Assembly (NCBI RefSeq): GCF_046630445.1
Contig: NC_092340.1
Coordinates: forward strand, 367,187,001 to 367,251,000
Reading direction: 5' to 3'
DNA from: Rutidosis leptorrhynchoides
Lineage: Eukaryota > Streptophyta > Magnoliopsida > Asterales > Asteraceae
DNA length: 64,000 nt
This document shows positions 1-11,969 of this stretch, in pieces. Both the position numbers and the translations under genes were made by a program. Within the stretch, counting starts at the first letter, position 1; every line of letters starts with the position of its first letter. Below the pieces are notes generated by a model. The model was not told the origin of the DNA. It searched no databases and saw nothing but the letters and a program-made list of their open reading frames with translations.

Positions 1-396
1 TATAAACAGGTTATGGCCGATTTTTGTCATGAATTGTTGCTAAATTAAGTAGTGTAACATGTTTAGGTAGTTAAATGATCCAAACTTTGAGCCTAAACAT
101 GATTTTGAGAATTAAAGTGGACTTTTTCAAGTCTAAAATTCATGAACTTAATTTTTGAGAGATAATGCCATTTGAAACTTGTTTAATTGCTAGTAATGAT
201 TATTTTGACATGTTATTTGAGTTGAATGCTTATGAACTTGGCAAACATTTTCGTATATGCTTATTTGAAAAAGTGTAGATTTGATGAAAATATGAAAATG
301 AGATTAAGTTTGATATAAATTGATCATGTCATTGTAATTATTTTGATTGATGATTTTGCTGACACTAATGCATATTTGGATGCACAAAAATTGTGT

Positions 397-412
397 TTGA
401 TGTGTTTTGCAG
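397..412 (+). promoter_or_regulatory. Candidate 3' splice site before env-position ORF
   Basis: TTTGATGTGTTTTGCAG is a T-rich tract ending in CAG exactly where the ORF opens: a TGA lies in frame at 398-400, and no ATG occurs until 518. Env-position genes of plant Gypsy elements have been proposed to be expressed from spliced RNA, which fits. Inference only; the donor would be outside the window. Confidence 0.4.
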
Positions 413-1714
413 ACTGAAAGGGGTGAATCTTCATCCCAAGCTCGCAATGCTCCTGCTGAGAATACGGAACAACAGGAGGTGGATAACTATTACAAACAAG
501 ATATACCTCATCCAGTCATGACATTTTCTGATATGCACTTGGAAGATTTGCACCCGAACCTGAGATTTGACAGACTTTGGATAGATTATCCAAAATACCA
601 AAGGGGTTTGCATACTCTTCATTCTAAAGTTGTTGAGGTACCTAGGGTCATAGAATGGGGACCATTAGAAGCTGTAGAATTGGCCGGGCCAATTAGGGAA
701 TTACTTGCACAGAGGTATGGTAATTCTACTTTTAATGACTGGGTACGTTTATTCACCATGAGTAGACCTGTATATAAAGTATGGTGTGAAGAATTGTTGT
801 GTAGTATAGAATTAAATGATCGGGTAGCTAGTTTAACCGATCGATCTTTTATTAGATTTTTGTTAGGAGGTTCGATGCGCCACATGTCTTTACTAGACAT
901 GGCTCAGGCTTTACGTATATATACGCCTGAGGAGTTAGCATCTGCCGATTGTAGAGGGTTGATACTAAATGGTAGAAAGATAGATGAAAATTTTGATACA
1001 CACGGTGTATGGAGTCAAATGACAAGCCATCACCGATTCAAAGGGGGAAATTACTCTTATTTGGATATAGATAGAGCTGAATTAAGAGTAATTCATAGGT
1101 TTTTAGCTAATTCGATTACACAAAGAGGTAAGAACAAGGAAAAGGTAAATGAACAGGATTTGTTTTACCATATGTGTATTCGAGACCCACAAAGCGCTGT
1201 AAGTATACCTTATTGTGTGGGTTATTATTTATCAGCTTTGGTTAGGGGGATGAAACCGCATAGCATAATAGGAGGTGGTATATTTATTACTTTGATTGCT
1301 GAATATCTCGGTGTGGATATAAGTCGGGGGGGATTATTAGTCGAAGAACCAGAACCCCGCGATACAATAGGTTTAAATGTATACCATGGTGCGAAAGTCT
1401 TGAAGAGACGAAATAACAGCAAGGTAATGTAGGAGGGAGAAATGCAAGAAATGCAAGAAATGCAAAGGTTTATAGCTGCACAGGAGTACGAAAATGCTAG
1501 ACAGAGAGCATTTGAAGATTGGCAAGTTCATCAAAACCAAATCATAGCTTATTGCCAACATATAGGTAGAAACTATATTCCTACTCCAAAGCCCATATTC
1601 CCTCCCTGGTCTATAGAGATGCAACCAACGTATCCTACGTATAACCCTGCCGAAGCATTTTATAGCACCTATGGTTATGCATGGAACCCCTACTGGTATC
1701 AGTATCATCCCTAG
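413..1714 (+). pseudogene. Athila env-position ORF (ORF1-family-like), with in-frame stop
   Basis: A reading frame of about 430 codons open from 401 except for one TAG at 1430-1432; the frame continues to the stop at 1712-1714. The first in-frame ATG is 518, but open codons extend upstream to a splice-acceptor-like GTGTTTTGCAG ending at 412, so the natural 5' end may be a spliced exon. The main part (to 1429) resembles the ATHILA ORF-1 / retrotransposon ORF-1 proteins found between pol and the 3' LTR; their function is unknown. No convincing membrane segment or signal peptide is visible. The part after the stop is rich in Met-Gln, Tyr and Pro (NPYWYQYHP at the end). Either the TAG is a disabling mutation or it is read through; one stop in an otherwise clean frame suggests recent decay. 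Confidence 0.6.
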
Positions 1715-3789
1715 TCTACTAAGTTTTATTTATTTTGTAATTTGTAATGTTGATACGTTTAATACTTATGTTAATATTGTAATAGTTTTATAATTTTCTA
1801 ACTTTTATTCTTAGATTTTAATAATTTTTGAATGTGGGGTAATATACCAAACTTCAAAATTATGTATATATGTTTGCAGTTTATCTTATGTACACAACAG
1901 GGTAAAACAACGCATTTTCAAAGACTGGCATTAAGTTCAGCAAAAGCAACTAATTTTGACGACAAGATGCAAAATATATGTGAAATAACAACAAGACGAA
2001 AAGAATAAATGATGTGCACCATTTATCATTCAGCAAGCAAACACAAATATGTTTGGAAACTTTGGTAAAATTTAATCATTTTCACACAAATCACCCTCAA
2101 TAATTTAAATTGTTACTAATTTCTTACAAATGAGGGCATTGCAAGATTTTAAGTGTGGGAAGGGGTTAAATTCTTTCGGATTTTTTTTAAAATTTTTTTT
2201 TATCATAAACACTTGGTTACTCTTAAAAATACTAGTAAAATAGTAGTTGTATTAGAATCTAGTGCTCTCTGATAATAAAGAACAGCCCTAGTCTTATATA
2301 CTGACTACCCAATTCTAGTAAAATTTTTCAAAATTTTCAATTAAATGAACTCAAAATCATGTTTATACATATTTATGAACGATAAAACTAGGTGTTAACA
2401 CCGAAATTATTGTTACTTCAGAAAGGACATAAATTGAGAAACAAACCAAAATGTTAAAATTCATTTAAAATGGAATAGAGGACAATAAAAAGGAAAATAA
2501 AAGCCAAGTGTGGGAAAATTCTCCAAGTTATTCAAAACATATATCACATATTTTTGTACAAATAACTGAAAATACTTTTGCTTTGGACTAAACTAAAAAG
2601 TACCTGATTCACTGTAAGAAAGATGGATCTACACGATGAATCAATTCCATCATTAAAAGGAAGTAAAGTCTTCTGAAAAAGAAATGCGCTTCTTGATTTA
2701 GGTCAGGAAGTTGTCGTCCAGACCAGCTGTAGGTTGACGAAAAACCTAGAAAAGTCATCACTAAAATCAGCAGAAAATCCACGGACCTCAGCATTAAACA
2801 GGGTCGCTAAGTGGTCAGACTTATCCTAACCATGAGAGGATCTGTCTTGTAAAATGGGGAGGGCACCGTGCAAATTAGCTGGATAAGACTAATGAATCAG
2901 ATCCCCAGAAAGGATAATCTCCTTAAAGATTAAAAATCAGCTTTTAAGCCTGATATTACTCAATCCTAGAGATTGACCTTAAAGATTGAGAATTCAAACT
3001 CATGGAATTCAATGATATCTAAACTCGAGCCTGAACGAGAAAATATTTTGATCAAATTATAAACCGATTTGTTTTCTGAAAACCCATTTTCAATGCGTTA
3101 ATTACCATTGAACGTAAAATCCTAGGAATTCACCTGGAATTCATTAGGTCACCTGAACAAAATCGGGTGTCAACCGTAAGAACGGTGGTTGCATAGCATG
3201 GTCAAAGACAGGACCTTGTGCCAGACCAAAAAATTATAAGGGTGAACTTTACTATTGCTCCTACCAAGGATAGTAATTGCGTCCGACACGTTATAGACCA
3301 TAATTAAAAGCATGTCAGGGGACATTGCCTTAACAGTTGCTTGTTCAACGCTTTCCTTTACAACCGGACGGTAGTTTACCGAAAGGTAATATACGGGACA
3401 AGTAAACTGGACGTGTTGCTTTCCAAATACAAGGTTAGCAAGTGGGTGACACAAAACCATAAGTTATGAGCTAAAATTTTCAAATCTGAAACCCACCAAA
3501 CCCACAAAAATATTTTGCAAACACCGGTGAAGGGTTATTCCGGAAAACTTATCTAGGGTAACAACTAGATTTAATTTTCAAAAGATCAAATGTTTTCATA
3601 AAGATCCAATTTCCTTAATGGATCTAAATTTTTATAGTCATGTGGGACTGTAAACCATATCGTTACTACCATTGTTTATACCGCCGTATAGAAATCACTG
3701 ATGTACAAAGTGTCAAGAATAAAGAAGTGATTCTAGTATTTCAAGATGATATTGCATGAGGACAAGCAACGCTCAAGTGTGGGAATATT
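1715..3789 (+). repeat. Conserved non-coding tail of Athila-type element
   Basis: No long ORF. From about 1830 to 3789 this matches 58350-60279 of the second Athila-like element with scattered substitutions and small indels, including a block around 2620-2830 and another around 2930-3420. Its length and conservation in two diverged copies suggest cis-acting RNA functions such as packaging, stability or 3' end formation, or simply recent common descent. It ends with the polypurine tract at about 3774-3789. Confidence 0.7.
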
Positions 3790-5781
3790 TGATAATGCTA
3801 AAAACAAACATATATTTCATAGCATTATTCCCCAAGAAAGACAAGCTTTTAGTTGCAATTGTTCTATTTAAAAGTGATATTCGTTTAAATAATAAAAGGT
3901 GAAGACAAAAGACAGATTCGACGAATTGAAGATGCAAACGACCAAAAAGCTCAAAAGTACAAAATACAATCAAAGAGGTTCAAATTATTGATAAGAAACG
4001 TCTCGAAATTACAAGAGTACAAGATTCAAAACGCAAAGTACAAGATATTAAATTGTACGCAAGGACGTTCGAAAATCCGGAACCGGGACCAGAGTCAACT
4101 CTCAACGCTCGACGCAACGGACTAAAAATTACAAGTCAACTATGCACATAAATATAATATAATATTTAAATAATTCTTATAATTATTTATATATTATATA
4201 AATAATAAAAATCCGTCGGCAAGAAAGACTCCAAAGTTGGTGAGCTGTATTTTCAAACTCCGCGACTCGCGGAGTTTGAAGGCAAATATTGCCGCGAGTC
4301 GCGGAGTACCCCTAAACTCAATTCCCTATAAAGCCAACCGAATTCTGATAATTTTCAATATCATATATCCATCCTCTCTATATCTATACGTAAATATTTA
4401 TATTTATATTTTAATTTTAATTTTAATTTTAATTTTAATCCTAATAATAAGGGTATGTTAGCGAATATTGTAAAGGTGTAAGTCGAAATTCTGTCCGTGT
4501 AACGCTACGCTATTTTTAATCATTGTAAGTTATGTTCAACCTTTTTAATTTAATGTCTCGTAGCTAAGTTATTATTATACTTATTTAATCCGAAGTAATC
4601 ATGATGTTGGGCTAATTACTAAAATTGGGTAATTGGGCTTTGTACCATAATTGGGGTTTGAACAAAAGAACGACACTTGTGGAAATTAAACTATGGGCTA
4701 TTAATGGGCTTTATATTTGTTTAACTAAATGATAGTTTGTTAATTTTAATATAAAGATTTACAATTGGACGTCCCTATAAATAACCATATACACTCAATC
4801 GGACACGATGGGCGGGGTATTTATATGTACGAATAATCGTTCATTTAATCGGACACGGGAATGGATTAATAGCCACTAGAATTGTTGAAACAGGGGTGAA
4901 TTACATTCAAGGGTAATTGGTGTAATTGTTAACAAAGTAGTAAAACCTTGGTTTACACGCAGTCGATAACCTGGTAAATTCATTAAACAAAGTATTAAAA
5001 CCTTGTTACAATTCGAATCCCCAATTAGTTGGAATATTTAACTTCGGGTATAAGGATAATTTGACGAGAACACTCGTACTTTATATTTATGACTGATGGA
5101 CTGTTATGGACAAAAACCAGACGGACATATTAAATAATCCAGGACAAAGGACAATTAACCCATGGGCATAAAACTAAAATCAACACATCAAACATCATGA
5201 TTACGGAAGTTTAAATAAGCATAATTCTTGTATTTCATATTTAATTTCCTTTATTTTATATTTAATTGCACTTCTAATTATCGCATTTTTATTGTTATTG
5301 TATTTAATTGCACTTTTAATTATCGTACTTTTTAATTATCGCAAGTTTATTTTATCGCACTTTTATTATTCGCAATTTCATTATCGTTATTTACTTTACG
5401 CTTTAAATTAAGTCTTGTATTTATTTATTATTTTACATTTGGTTTTAACTGCGACTAAAGTTTTAAAATCGACAAACCGGTCATTAAACGGTAAAAACCC
5501 CCCTTTATAATAATAATATTACTTATATATATATTTGTATTTTTATATAAGTAAACTAATATAGCGTTAAGCTTTGTTTAAAGATTTTCCCTGTGGAACG
5601 AACCGGACTTACTAAAAACTACACTACTGTACGATTAGGTACACTGCCTATAAGTGTTGTAGCAAGGTTTAAGTATATCCATTCTCTAAATAAATAAATA
5701 TCTTGTGTAAAATTGTATCGTATTTAATAGTATTTCCTTGTAAAATTTAATAGTATTATATACACTCTGCTCAAACTATCA
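3790..5781 (+). repeat. 3' LTR of Athila-type element
   Basis: 1992 bp, TGATAATG...ACTATCA, homologous along its length to the 1811-bp LTRs at 52127 and 60280 (shared blocks such as GGACGTTCGAAAATCCGGAA and AACGCTCGACGCAACGG). A TATA-like TATAAAG lies at 4327-4333, just downstream of two GC palindromes at 4254-4304. The 3' half carries T-rich tracts and the AAACCGGTCATTAAACGGTA block also found in the other LTRs. Confidence 0.8.
4254..4304. promoter_or_regulatory. Pair of GC-rich palindromes upstream of LTR TATA box
   Basis: A perfect 25-bp palindrome (4254-4278, core CTCCGCGACTCGCGGAG) is followed by a perfect 13-bp one (4292-4304, CCGCGAGTCGCGG); the 13-bp cores are reverse complements of one another. 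They stand out in AT-rich DNA and end 22 bp before TATAAAG at 4327, suggesting a promoter element or an RNA/DNA hairpin. Function not known. Confidence 0.6.
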
Positions 5782-5911
5782 AATCTGCCAGCCCAAGTTG
5801 CCTGACCCGTCTTTGATAAACCCTTGCCCACTTTGGATCAGCCTGTTGCTGAATGCCTGAATCTGTTTAACTCCCACATCATCGGTACCTACATCACAAA
5901 CTTATCTATCT

Positions 5912-5964
5912 ATACATACATACATACATACATACATACATACATACATACATACATACATACA

Positions 5965-5994
<30 letters not shown>
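5912..5994. repeat. (ACAT)n microsatellite
   Basis: About 20 uninterrupted ACAT units immediately after the Athila LTR flank. The open frame through it (Ile-His-Thr-Tyr repeats) is a by-product. Confidence 0.9.
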
Positions 5995-5996
<2 letters not shown>

Positions 5997-6017
5997 CATT
6001 ATTATAAAACGCGTGCT

Positions 6018-6372
6018 TTAAATTCTATGTGTCATTTTCTTATTTAAACTAAATTAATAATCCTACATGTCACCACCACATTAATTAAGGAATCTAAATA
6101 AAATCTTATTATAAATTATAATTTAAGTTCTTAATTTGGTAAAAACAAGAAATGTGAGGTTCGCGCGTTGCTGCTTCTTTAAATTCTATGTGTCATTTTC
6201 TTATTTAAACTAAATTAAATAATCCAACATGCCACCACCACATTAAATTTGCCACATGGCACTCCCTAAAATATTTATAATTAAGGAATCTAAATAAAAT
6301 CTTATTATAAATTATAATTTAAGTTCTTAATTTGGTAAAAACAAGAAAGGTGGGGTTCGCACGCTGCTGCTT
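6018..6372 (+). repeat. Imperfect tandem duplication
   Basis: Two copies of a ~160-190 bp AT-rich unit beginning AAATTCTATGTGTCATTTTC (about 6018-6175 and 6178-6372), both ending near GGTTCGCRCG. The second copy carries an extra ~45 bp. No coding content. Confidence 0.7.
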
Positions 6373-6780
6373 GAAAAGTGCTAGCGATTTAACTAAAAAA
6401 ATAATTAAAAAATATTATATATTTTAAACCGTGTAATAAGGAGTGTATATATTCATGTATAATATCCTATCAACTTTCTCCAAATGATAAAGACATAACA
6501 GGCCAAAAAAAAATTTAAAATGATGAACAGTGCTCAGCAAATAGGAATCCGGGGAAAAAATAAAAAATGGTGAATAGTGGTCAACCACTATTGATGATAG
6601 TGGCCAACCAATAGGAATGTAGCATTCCACTTTGATCTTTAGTATATATAGTAATAATTATTGGATAACAAAATAAATTCACATATTATTTTGGAATTAT
6701 TAAAATTGTGGTACGTACTCCATATAATTTTTGTTACTCAAATTTCTATTTTGCTTCCATGTTGGAGTACAATAATATAT

Positions 6781-7480
6781 AGGGGCAGGATCAAGGGGAA
6801 AGTAAACAATTGGGGGGAAGCGTGAGGAAGCATATCTTTTTTTTCCTTTGTTTTTTTCAAAAAAAAATTCAGGCATCAAGATCACACGAAAATATGAATA
6901 TTTAAAAAAGACACTTCGTAATGAATGTTAATATTTAGGCGGGAAAACGATCGACAAAAATAACATTCAAGATAATATTGATCGTGAAGAATGATAATCT
7001 TCAAACGTCATGTTTTGAGAAGTACTTTTTGTCAAAATTTAGCCCGATTTAGAGTTTAAGGTTTAGGATTTAGGGTTTAGTGTTTTGGGTTTCGTCCCTA
7101 AACCCAAAACCCTAAACTCTAAACCCTAAACTCTAAACCGTTCGTGTTAAAGACTCGATATAAATCCTAAATGTAAACCCTAAACCCTAAATTTATAAAC
7201 CCTAATATCTAAACCCTAATTTCTAAAACCTCAAAATACGCTCGAAAAACACGATCGAAGATTAACATTCTTCACGATCAATATTATCTTGAATGTTATT
7301 TTCCTTTTTGCGTTTTTCCGCCAAAAAAAAAAACTTTTATCACAAAATGTCTTTTTTAAATGTTCGTATTTTCATCCAATCTTTAATGTTCGTGAACAAA
7401 GTTTTTTTAAAAAATGAAAATAAAAAAAGTATTGCTCCCCCCCGCTTCCCGTCGATTGGTTACTTCCCCCTTGATCCTAC

Positions 7481-7484
<4 letters not shown>
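6781..7484. mobile_element. Foldback MITE with telomere-like repeats, copy 1
   Basis: About 704 bp with near-palindromic ends: AGGGGCAGGATCAAGGGGAA at the left and the complement of AGTGGTAGGATCAAG at the right, each abutting TATATA. The interior carries degenerate TTTAGGG/CCCTAAA motifs (7040-7215) around the centre GTTTCGTCCCTAAACCC. No transposase. Related copies at 7552-8166, 35591-36258 and 36259-36630. Confidence 0.65.

Positions 7485-7551
<67 letters not shown>
7484..7551. repeat. (TA)n microsatellite at palindrome centre
   Basis: About 34 TA units between the two MITE copies. Confidence 0.9.
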
Positions 7552-7552
<1 letters not shown>

Positions 7553-8166
7553 CATTAAAGATTGGATGAAAATACGAACATTTAAAAAAGACATTTTGTG
7601 ATAATTTTTTTTTTTTTTTTTTTTGCGGGAAAACGCAAAAAGGAAAATAACAATTCAAGATAATATTGATCGTGAAGAATGTTAATCTTCGATCGTGTTT
7701 TTCGAGTGTATTTTTAGGTTTTAGAAATTAGGGTTTAGATATTAGGGTTTAGGGTTTAGATCTAGGATTTATATCGAGTCTTTAACACGAACGGTTTAGA
7801 GTTTAGGGTTTAGGGTTTAGGGTTTAGAGTTTAGGGTTTTGGGTTTAGGGACGAAACCCAAAACACTAAACCCTAAACCCTAAACCTTAAACTCTAAATC
7901 GGGCTAAATTTTGACAAAAAGTACTTCTCAAAACATGACGTTCGAAGATTATCATTCTTCACGATCAATATTATCTTGAATGTTATTTTTGTCGATCGTT
8001 TTCCCGCCTAAATATTAACATTCATTACGAAGTGTCTTTTTTAAATATTCATATTTTCGTGTGATCTTGATGCCTAAATTTGTTTTTAAAAAAAACGAAG
8101 AAAAAAAAAAGATATGCTTCCTCACGCTTCCCCCCAATTGGTTACTTTTTCCTTGATCATGCCCCT
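7552..8166. mobile_element. Foldback MITE, copy 2 (inverted, end-truncated)
   Basis: Reverse-complement partner of the copy at 6781-7484, missing its TA-proximal ~115 bp. Contains a TTTAGGG-like tract at about 7720-7900 and ends at the outer boundary with TTGATCATGCCCCTATATAT. Confidence 0.65.
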
Positions 8167-8407
8167 ATATATTATTGTACTCCAACATGGAAGCAAAATA
8201 GAAATTTGAGTAACAAAAATTATATGGAGTACGTACCACAATTTTAATAATTCCAAAATAATATGTGAATTTATTTTGTTATCCAATAATTATTATTATT
8301 ATAATTATTATTATTATTATTATTATTACTATATATACACTAAAGATCAAAGTAGAATGCTTCAATCCTAATGCTCGGCCACTATCATCAGCAGTAGTTG
8401 ACCAACA

Positions 8408-10241
8408 TTATTGCCGTATGTTGTCGGACTGAAAATATGTGGCTCATATTGCTTATCCTTTATCCCAAAATACTGCACATAATTTACTTTTAGTTTTCCA
8501 AAAATTTATATTTTTCATTTCATTGGTTCATTTCATTGGGGACATTCATCTCACTTTAAAGATGTATATGCATATAACTAACAAAGTGATCAATAAACAT
8601 ACCCATCTGTTAACATTTAGTTATTTAAATTAGTAAAAATATGATAGTTTAAGTTTAGTTGTTTAAATTCTAACAAGCAATCAATAAACAAATACACTTT
8701 AAATTAAAGGTTTCATTATTGTTTGATGTATATGATCATTAGATGTTGCATGGGCATATCTTGGTAAGGTAAACTCTCATCTTTTCTTATTCTGATTTTG
8801 CAAATATAAATGTAGAAATTCATAACGGTAGATTTTGATTATTATTTATTCGTAACGGTTTAATTGGCCTGAGCGAGTCAAACGGGGTGAATTTTATTCG
8901 ACATGTACGAATTTCATGATCAAGAAACTATCAGACTATTATTTGCAATATTATTTATTAGTTGATGGTTTTGTAATCATATCTAACGATATACGTGTTT
9001 GTTAAAAATAAGAAACCAACAAAAAAGTAGTGTTGGCCAAACCTGGCCTGGCCTGTTTTGACCCTTGCTAATTTTTTTTTTTTTTTTTTTTTTACCCGTA
9101 GTAAACTGTCCTCCTAACTACCCATTTTCCAGCTTTGTATAATGTGTCAACCATGAGTTCTTTGCACCCATATTTTGATAAATGAAGCTTATGATTGTTG
9201 TCTTCTGGTTTTGTAAAAGCTAGAGTGTGGTTGGACATGATTTTTGTTTTTTTGTTTGACCAAGTTAATGCATCTATCTATTCCTGAATGCTATTATCAA
9301 ATTTTGTTCTTGTACCTCTATTCTATAAGCAAAGGTTATTTGATCTGTTTGTCAAGGTGGAAAAATGGTAGGTTGAGTAACAGTCAATATGGGTTTGGGT
9401 CAAATCTGGTATGTTTACTTATAGGTCTAGCTGTGTTGACCCTAAACACTTTCTGTAGCAGTTTTTGATCTCTTTTTTTGTGTCAGACTCAAGATTTTTT
9501 TTAAAAAAACTTACTCTTTGAAAATAATAATTTAGAGGGTTGTACGCATTAAAATACTTTTTTAGGCGACTCTCGACCATTGGCTCGTTTCATTTATAAG
9601 CTGAGTCTCTTAAATTTAAAATGTATATGTTTGATGATTTGTTTTAGATATACTTCGTATCATTTAAGTAACCCTATAAAATGTAAATGACTTCCAAATT
9701 GTCACCTTCATTTGTTGGTATCCTTAAGAGTCAGACCCAGAATTTAACTTGCAACACCATTTCTACAGTCTTTCTGGTCAACTTTCTTCGTCAAAGTTAC
9801 TTGATTGTTGGACTTGTTAAATAATAAAGAGCATATTTGTAGTCTACAATAACCCATAAGTATGCAGTCAGGCTGCGGAAGTAATAATCTAATACAATTT
9901 CATCATTGGTACAGGTCTTTGCCTCTTTGGGCCATACACCGAGCTTTGCGAACCCCATATCCCGAATCTCATAATCATCTTGGGCTTTTTTAATTTGGAC
10001 AGGACATTTTGTAAGGTTATTCTTTTCTATATTTCAAAGTAGATATTGTGATATGGGCTAGTTGGTTTATGCTTAAGGCCGCATGCACACCCAAGTATTT
10101 GAATCAAATACACCTTACAGGTTGACCTTTTTAATAGTCAATGGGTCAGAATTTCTTCCTCTACTTGACCATCTGAAAAATGTGCTTGTATTTTTGGCAA
10201 GTTTGTAATATATCTTCTTGCTACTAATAGCATATATCAGG
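8408..10241. other. No gene seen; AT-rich non-coding DNA
   Basis: Nothing firm. Short ORFs here lack codon character. Positions 9837-9890 share a segment (TTTGTAGTCTACAATA... ATAAGTATGCAGT) with 36640-36680, marking a dispersed repeat of unknown class. Confidence 0.5.
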
Positions 10242-10265
10242 TTTATAATTACTCCGTATTATTTT

Positions 10266-10430
10266 ATTTATTATTATTATTATTTTTTTTTGTAAGCAAG
10301 GAAATCACTCTATGAACAAGCACATTGGCTTCTCTATAGAGGGTAAAACCTCGGGTAATCAAGCCCCTCGAACGCGAGACCTGATACCGGGTGAATTGCG
10401 CATTATGCGCACCCTCTAGTCACACTCACT
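10266..10430 (-). mobile_element. SINE with long target-site duplication
   Basis: A 165-bp insertion flanked by 24-bp direct repeats (10242-10265 and 10431-10454, one mismatch, each beginning TTTATAATTACTC). Read on the minus strand it starts GTGAGTGTGACTAGAGGGTG, has a B-box-like GCGTTCGAGGGGC near 10362-10374, and ends in an A-rich tail (T-run at 10266-10290 on the plus strand). This is a tRNA-derived SINE layout; the family is not assigned with certainty. Confidence 0.65.
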
Positions 10431-10831
10431 TTTATAATTACTCGGTATTATTTTGTTTTAAAACATTTATGCAGGATGGCAGAGCTTATGGGCAGTTCAA
10501 TTAATGGAAGTTTTTATATTATATTGCATTATTTAATTTATGAAACTTCTATAATATTGCAAATGTATAAGCCAAAAATGCATTATATTTATTTAAGCAA
10601 ACCAATAATTGTATTTACATGCTAAGGGAAAAAATCGTTCCCTAAGTAACATTTTTGCCAAGTTTACTATTACATAAATTTAACTGTAACTTTTTATGAC
10701 AATTTTAGTAAATAAAGTTTGCTTAAATAGTTAAGCCTTGATCTTGCAAAAGCATGACTAGAAAAGCGCATAATAGTTTCAAACGCCTGACGCTCAATGA
10801 TGATCTCCAATATTGGGAGAGCTATGGTTCT

Positions 10832-11074
10832 TTAAGTATCCGTGCATCGACCTTGGATCTCAAAGTATTCGAATAGATTTGATAAGTGAAGGCGGTATGG
10901 GAGAGGCTTGTTGTTGTTGTCATGACGAGCATCGTTCATTTGCTTAGCCATGATGAATACTATGTTCATTTCAATGTGATGAAGTAAGCAACATAGTATT
11001 GCGTTTTCCATGGCTGTCATGTTGTCATCCTCAAGCGATAGTCCAAGTATGTTGCTGGGAATGATGGATGACAT
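10832..11074 (-). pseudogene. Fragment of a putative plant transposon protein
   Basis: The minus strand encodes about 80 open codons including NILGLSLEDDNMTAMENAIL and HIEMNIVFIMAKQMNDARH, which I recognise as resembling the 'putative plant transposon protein' domain carried by Athila/Ogre-like elements; that resemblance is from memory. The reading ends at TGA 10832-10834 and the similarity on the upstream side is broken by stops, so it is a relic. No LTRs are visible around it. Confidence 0.45.
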
Positions 11075-11969
11075 GGGAGATAATGTTTGGAGCTATTATT
11101 GTTCACAAAGAGTTGTTTGTCAGAGAGAATCGAAAATGTGTAGTGGATCTAGGATCTTGATTATCATTTCTTGACAACCAAAAGTGTGAGGAAGTACATC
11201 GAGTACACGTTGATAAGTGAAAAAGGTAAGTCCTGTAGACCTTAGATGAAACATTCAGGGATTTGCCGAATGCCTCTATTGCCTAATTGTAGGTTTTTTC
11301 AAATAATTGAAAGGTTATGGTCATCATTGAACCTAAAATTGGCATAGTATTCTCGTATATGTGTGAGGGGTAAGTTTCTCCTTAAATCTTTAGAAAAAAC
11401 CTCCCATTTGAATGAATTTATGTTTGAGATTCTGAAAATCAATGAAATGCATCTCTCTTCCATCGAATATCCTTCGACAGTTCATCTAACATGATGTTGT
11501 TCAATCGTTGAAAGTACCGCGCACCAAGCACTACACATGATGCGTTGTGCTTTGTGCGTGATGTGGCTAAGTGGAGCGTAGACGGTAAGCCTATTCAACG
11601 TTCAAGAGACACACACGGACCGATACGCATCGTGCGTGGTAAAAGAGCATATTGCAATTACAAAAATTAAAGGACATATCAATAAACATTTTGAAATAAG
11701 GGGCCTTTTGATCAACTTCCCAAAGTATAATTCATATATCAAATTAACGAATACGAAGATATGTCCCTGCCAAAAATAACAATCGGTAATTTTTATTTTT
11801 TTTACACATCACTTTTGAATCACCCAATGGAACTTAACCATCTACGCATTAAAAACGCATTAAAAATTATAATCTGTATATCGTTTAACCTCGCAACAAT
11901 ACAACATTAGTAGCTCATAGCTCATATAGAAATAGAAAATAGAAAATAATTGATTTATATAGTCATTAA
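11075..11969. other. No gene seen
   Basis: Mixed sequence, possibly decayed continuation of the transposon-protein relic up to ~11500 on the minus strand, then AT-rich DNA. No supported feature. Confidence 0.4.

Larger units (their letters stand above)
1..5781 (+). mobile_element. Athila-type Ty3/Gypsy retrotransposon, 3' part
   Basis: The 3' end of an LTR element whose gag and pol lie left of the window. In order: a T-rich leader (1-412), an ORF in the env position (413-1714), about 2 kb of non-coding tail (1715-3789), a purine tract AAGTGTGGGAATATT, and a 3' LTR (3790-5781) running from TGATAATG to ACTATCA. The tail and LTR align by eye with those of the element at 52127-62090, whose tRNA-Asp-type primer site and Gag place it with Athila. 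The base run AATCT after 5781 would be the target duplication, but the other end is outside the window. Confidence 0.8.
6578..8407. repeat. Large inverted duplication (foldback palindrome)
   Basis: The left arm 6578-7484 is repeated in reverse complement by 7552-8407, around a (TA)n centre at 7484-7551. The arms include non-transposon flanks (for example CTTTGATCTTTAGTATATAT on the left, its complement on the right near 8345) as well as a ~700-bp MITE per arm. The right arm lacks ~115 bp next to the TA run, consistent with deletion or slippage at the centre. Transcription through it would give a long hairpin RNA. Confidence 0.85.

Noticed and set aside
7407..7658. Open frames of alternating Ile-Tyr over TA repeats (also at 23810, 24308, 35493)
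   Set aside because: Products of (TA)n microsatellites; no conserved flanking protein.
7040..7900. True interstitial telomere array
   Set aside because: TTTAGGG motifs are degenerate and confined to MITE interiors rather than a head-to-tail array.
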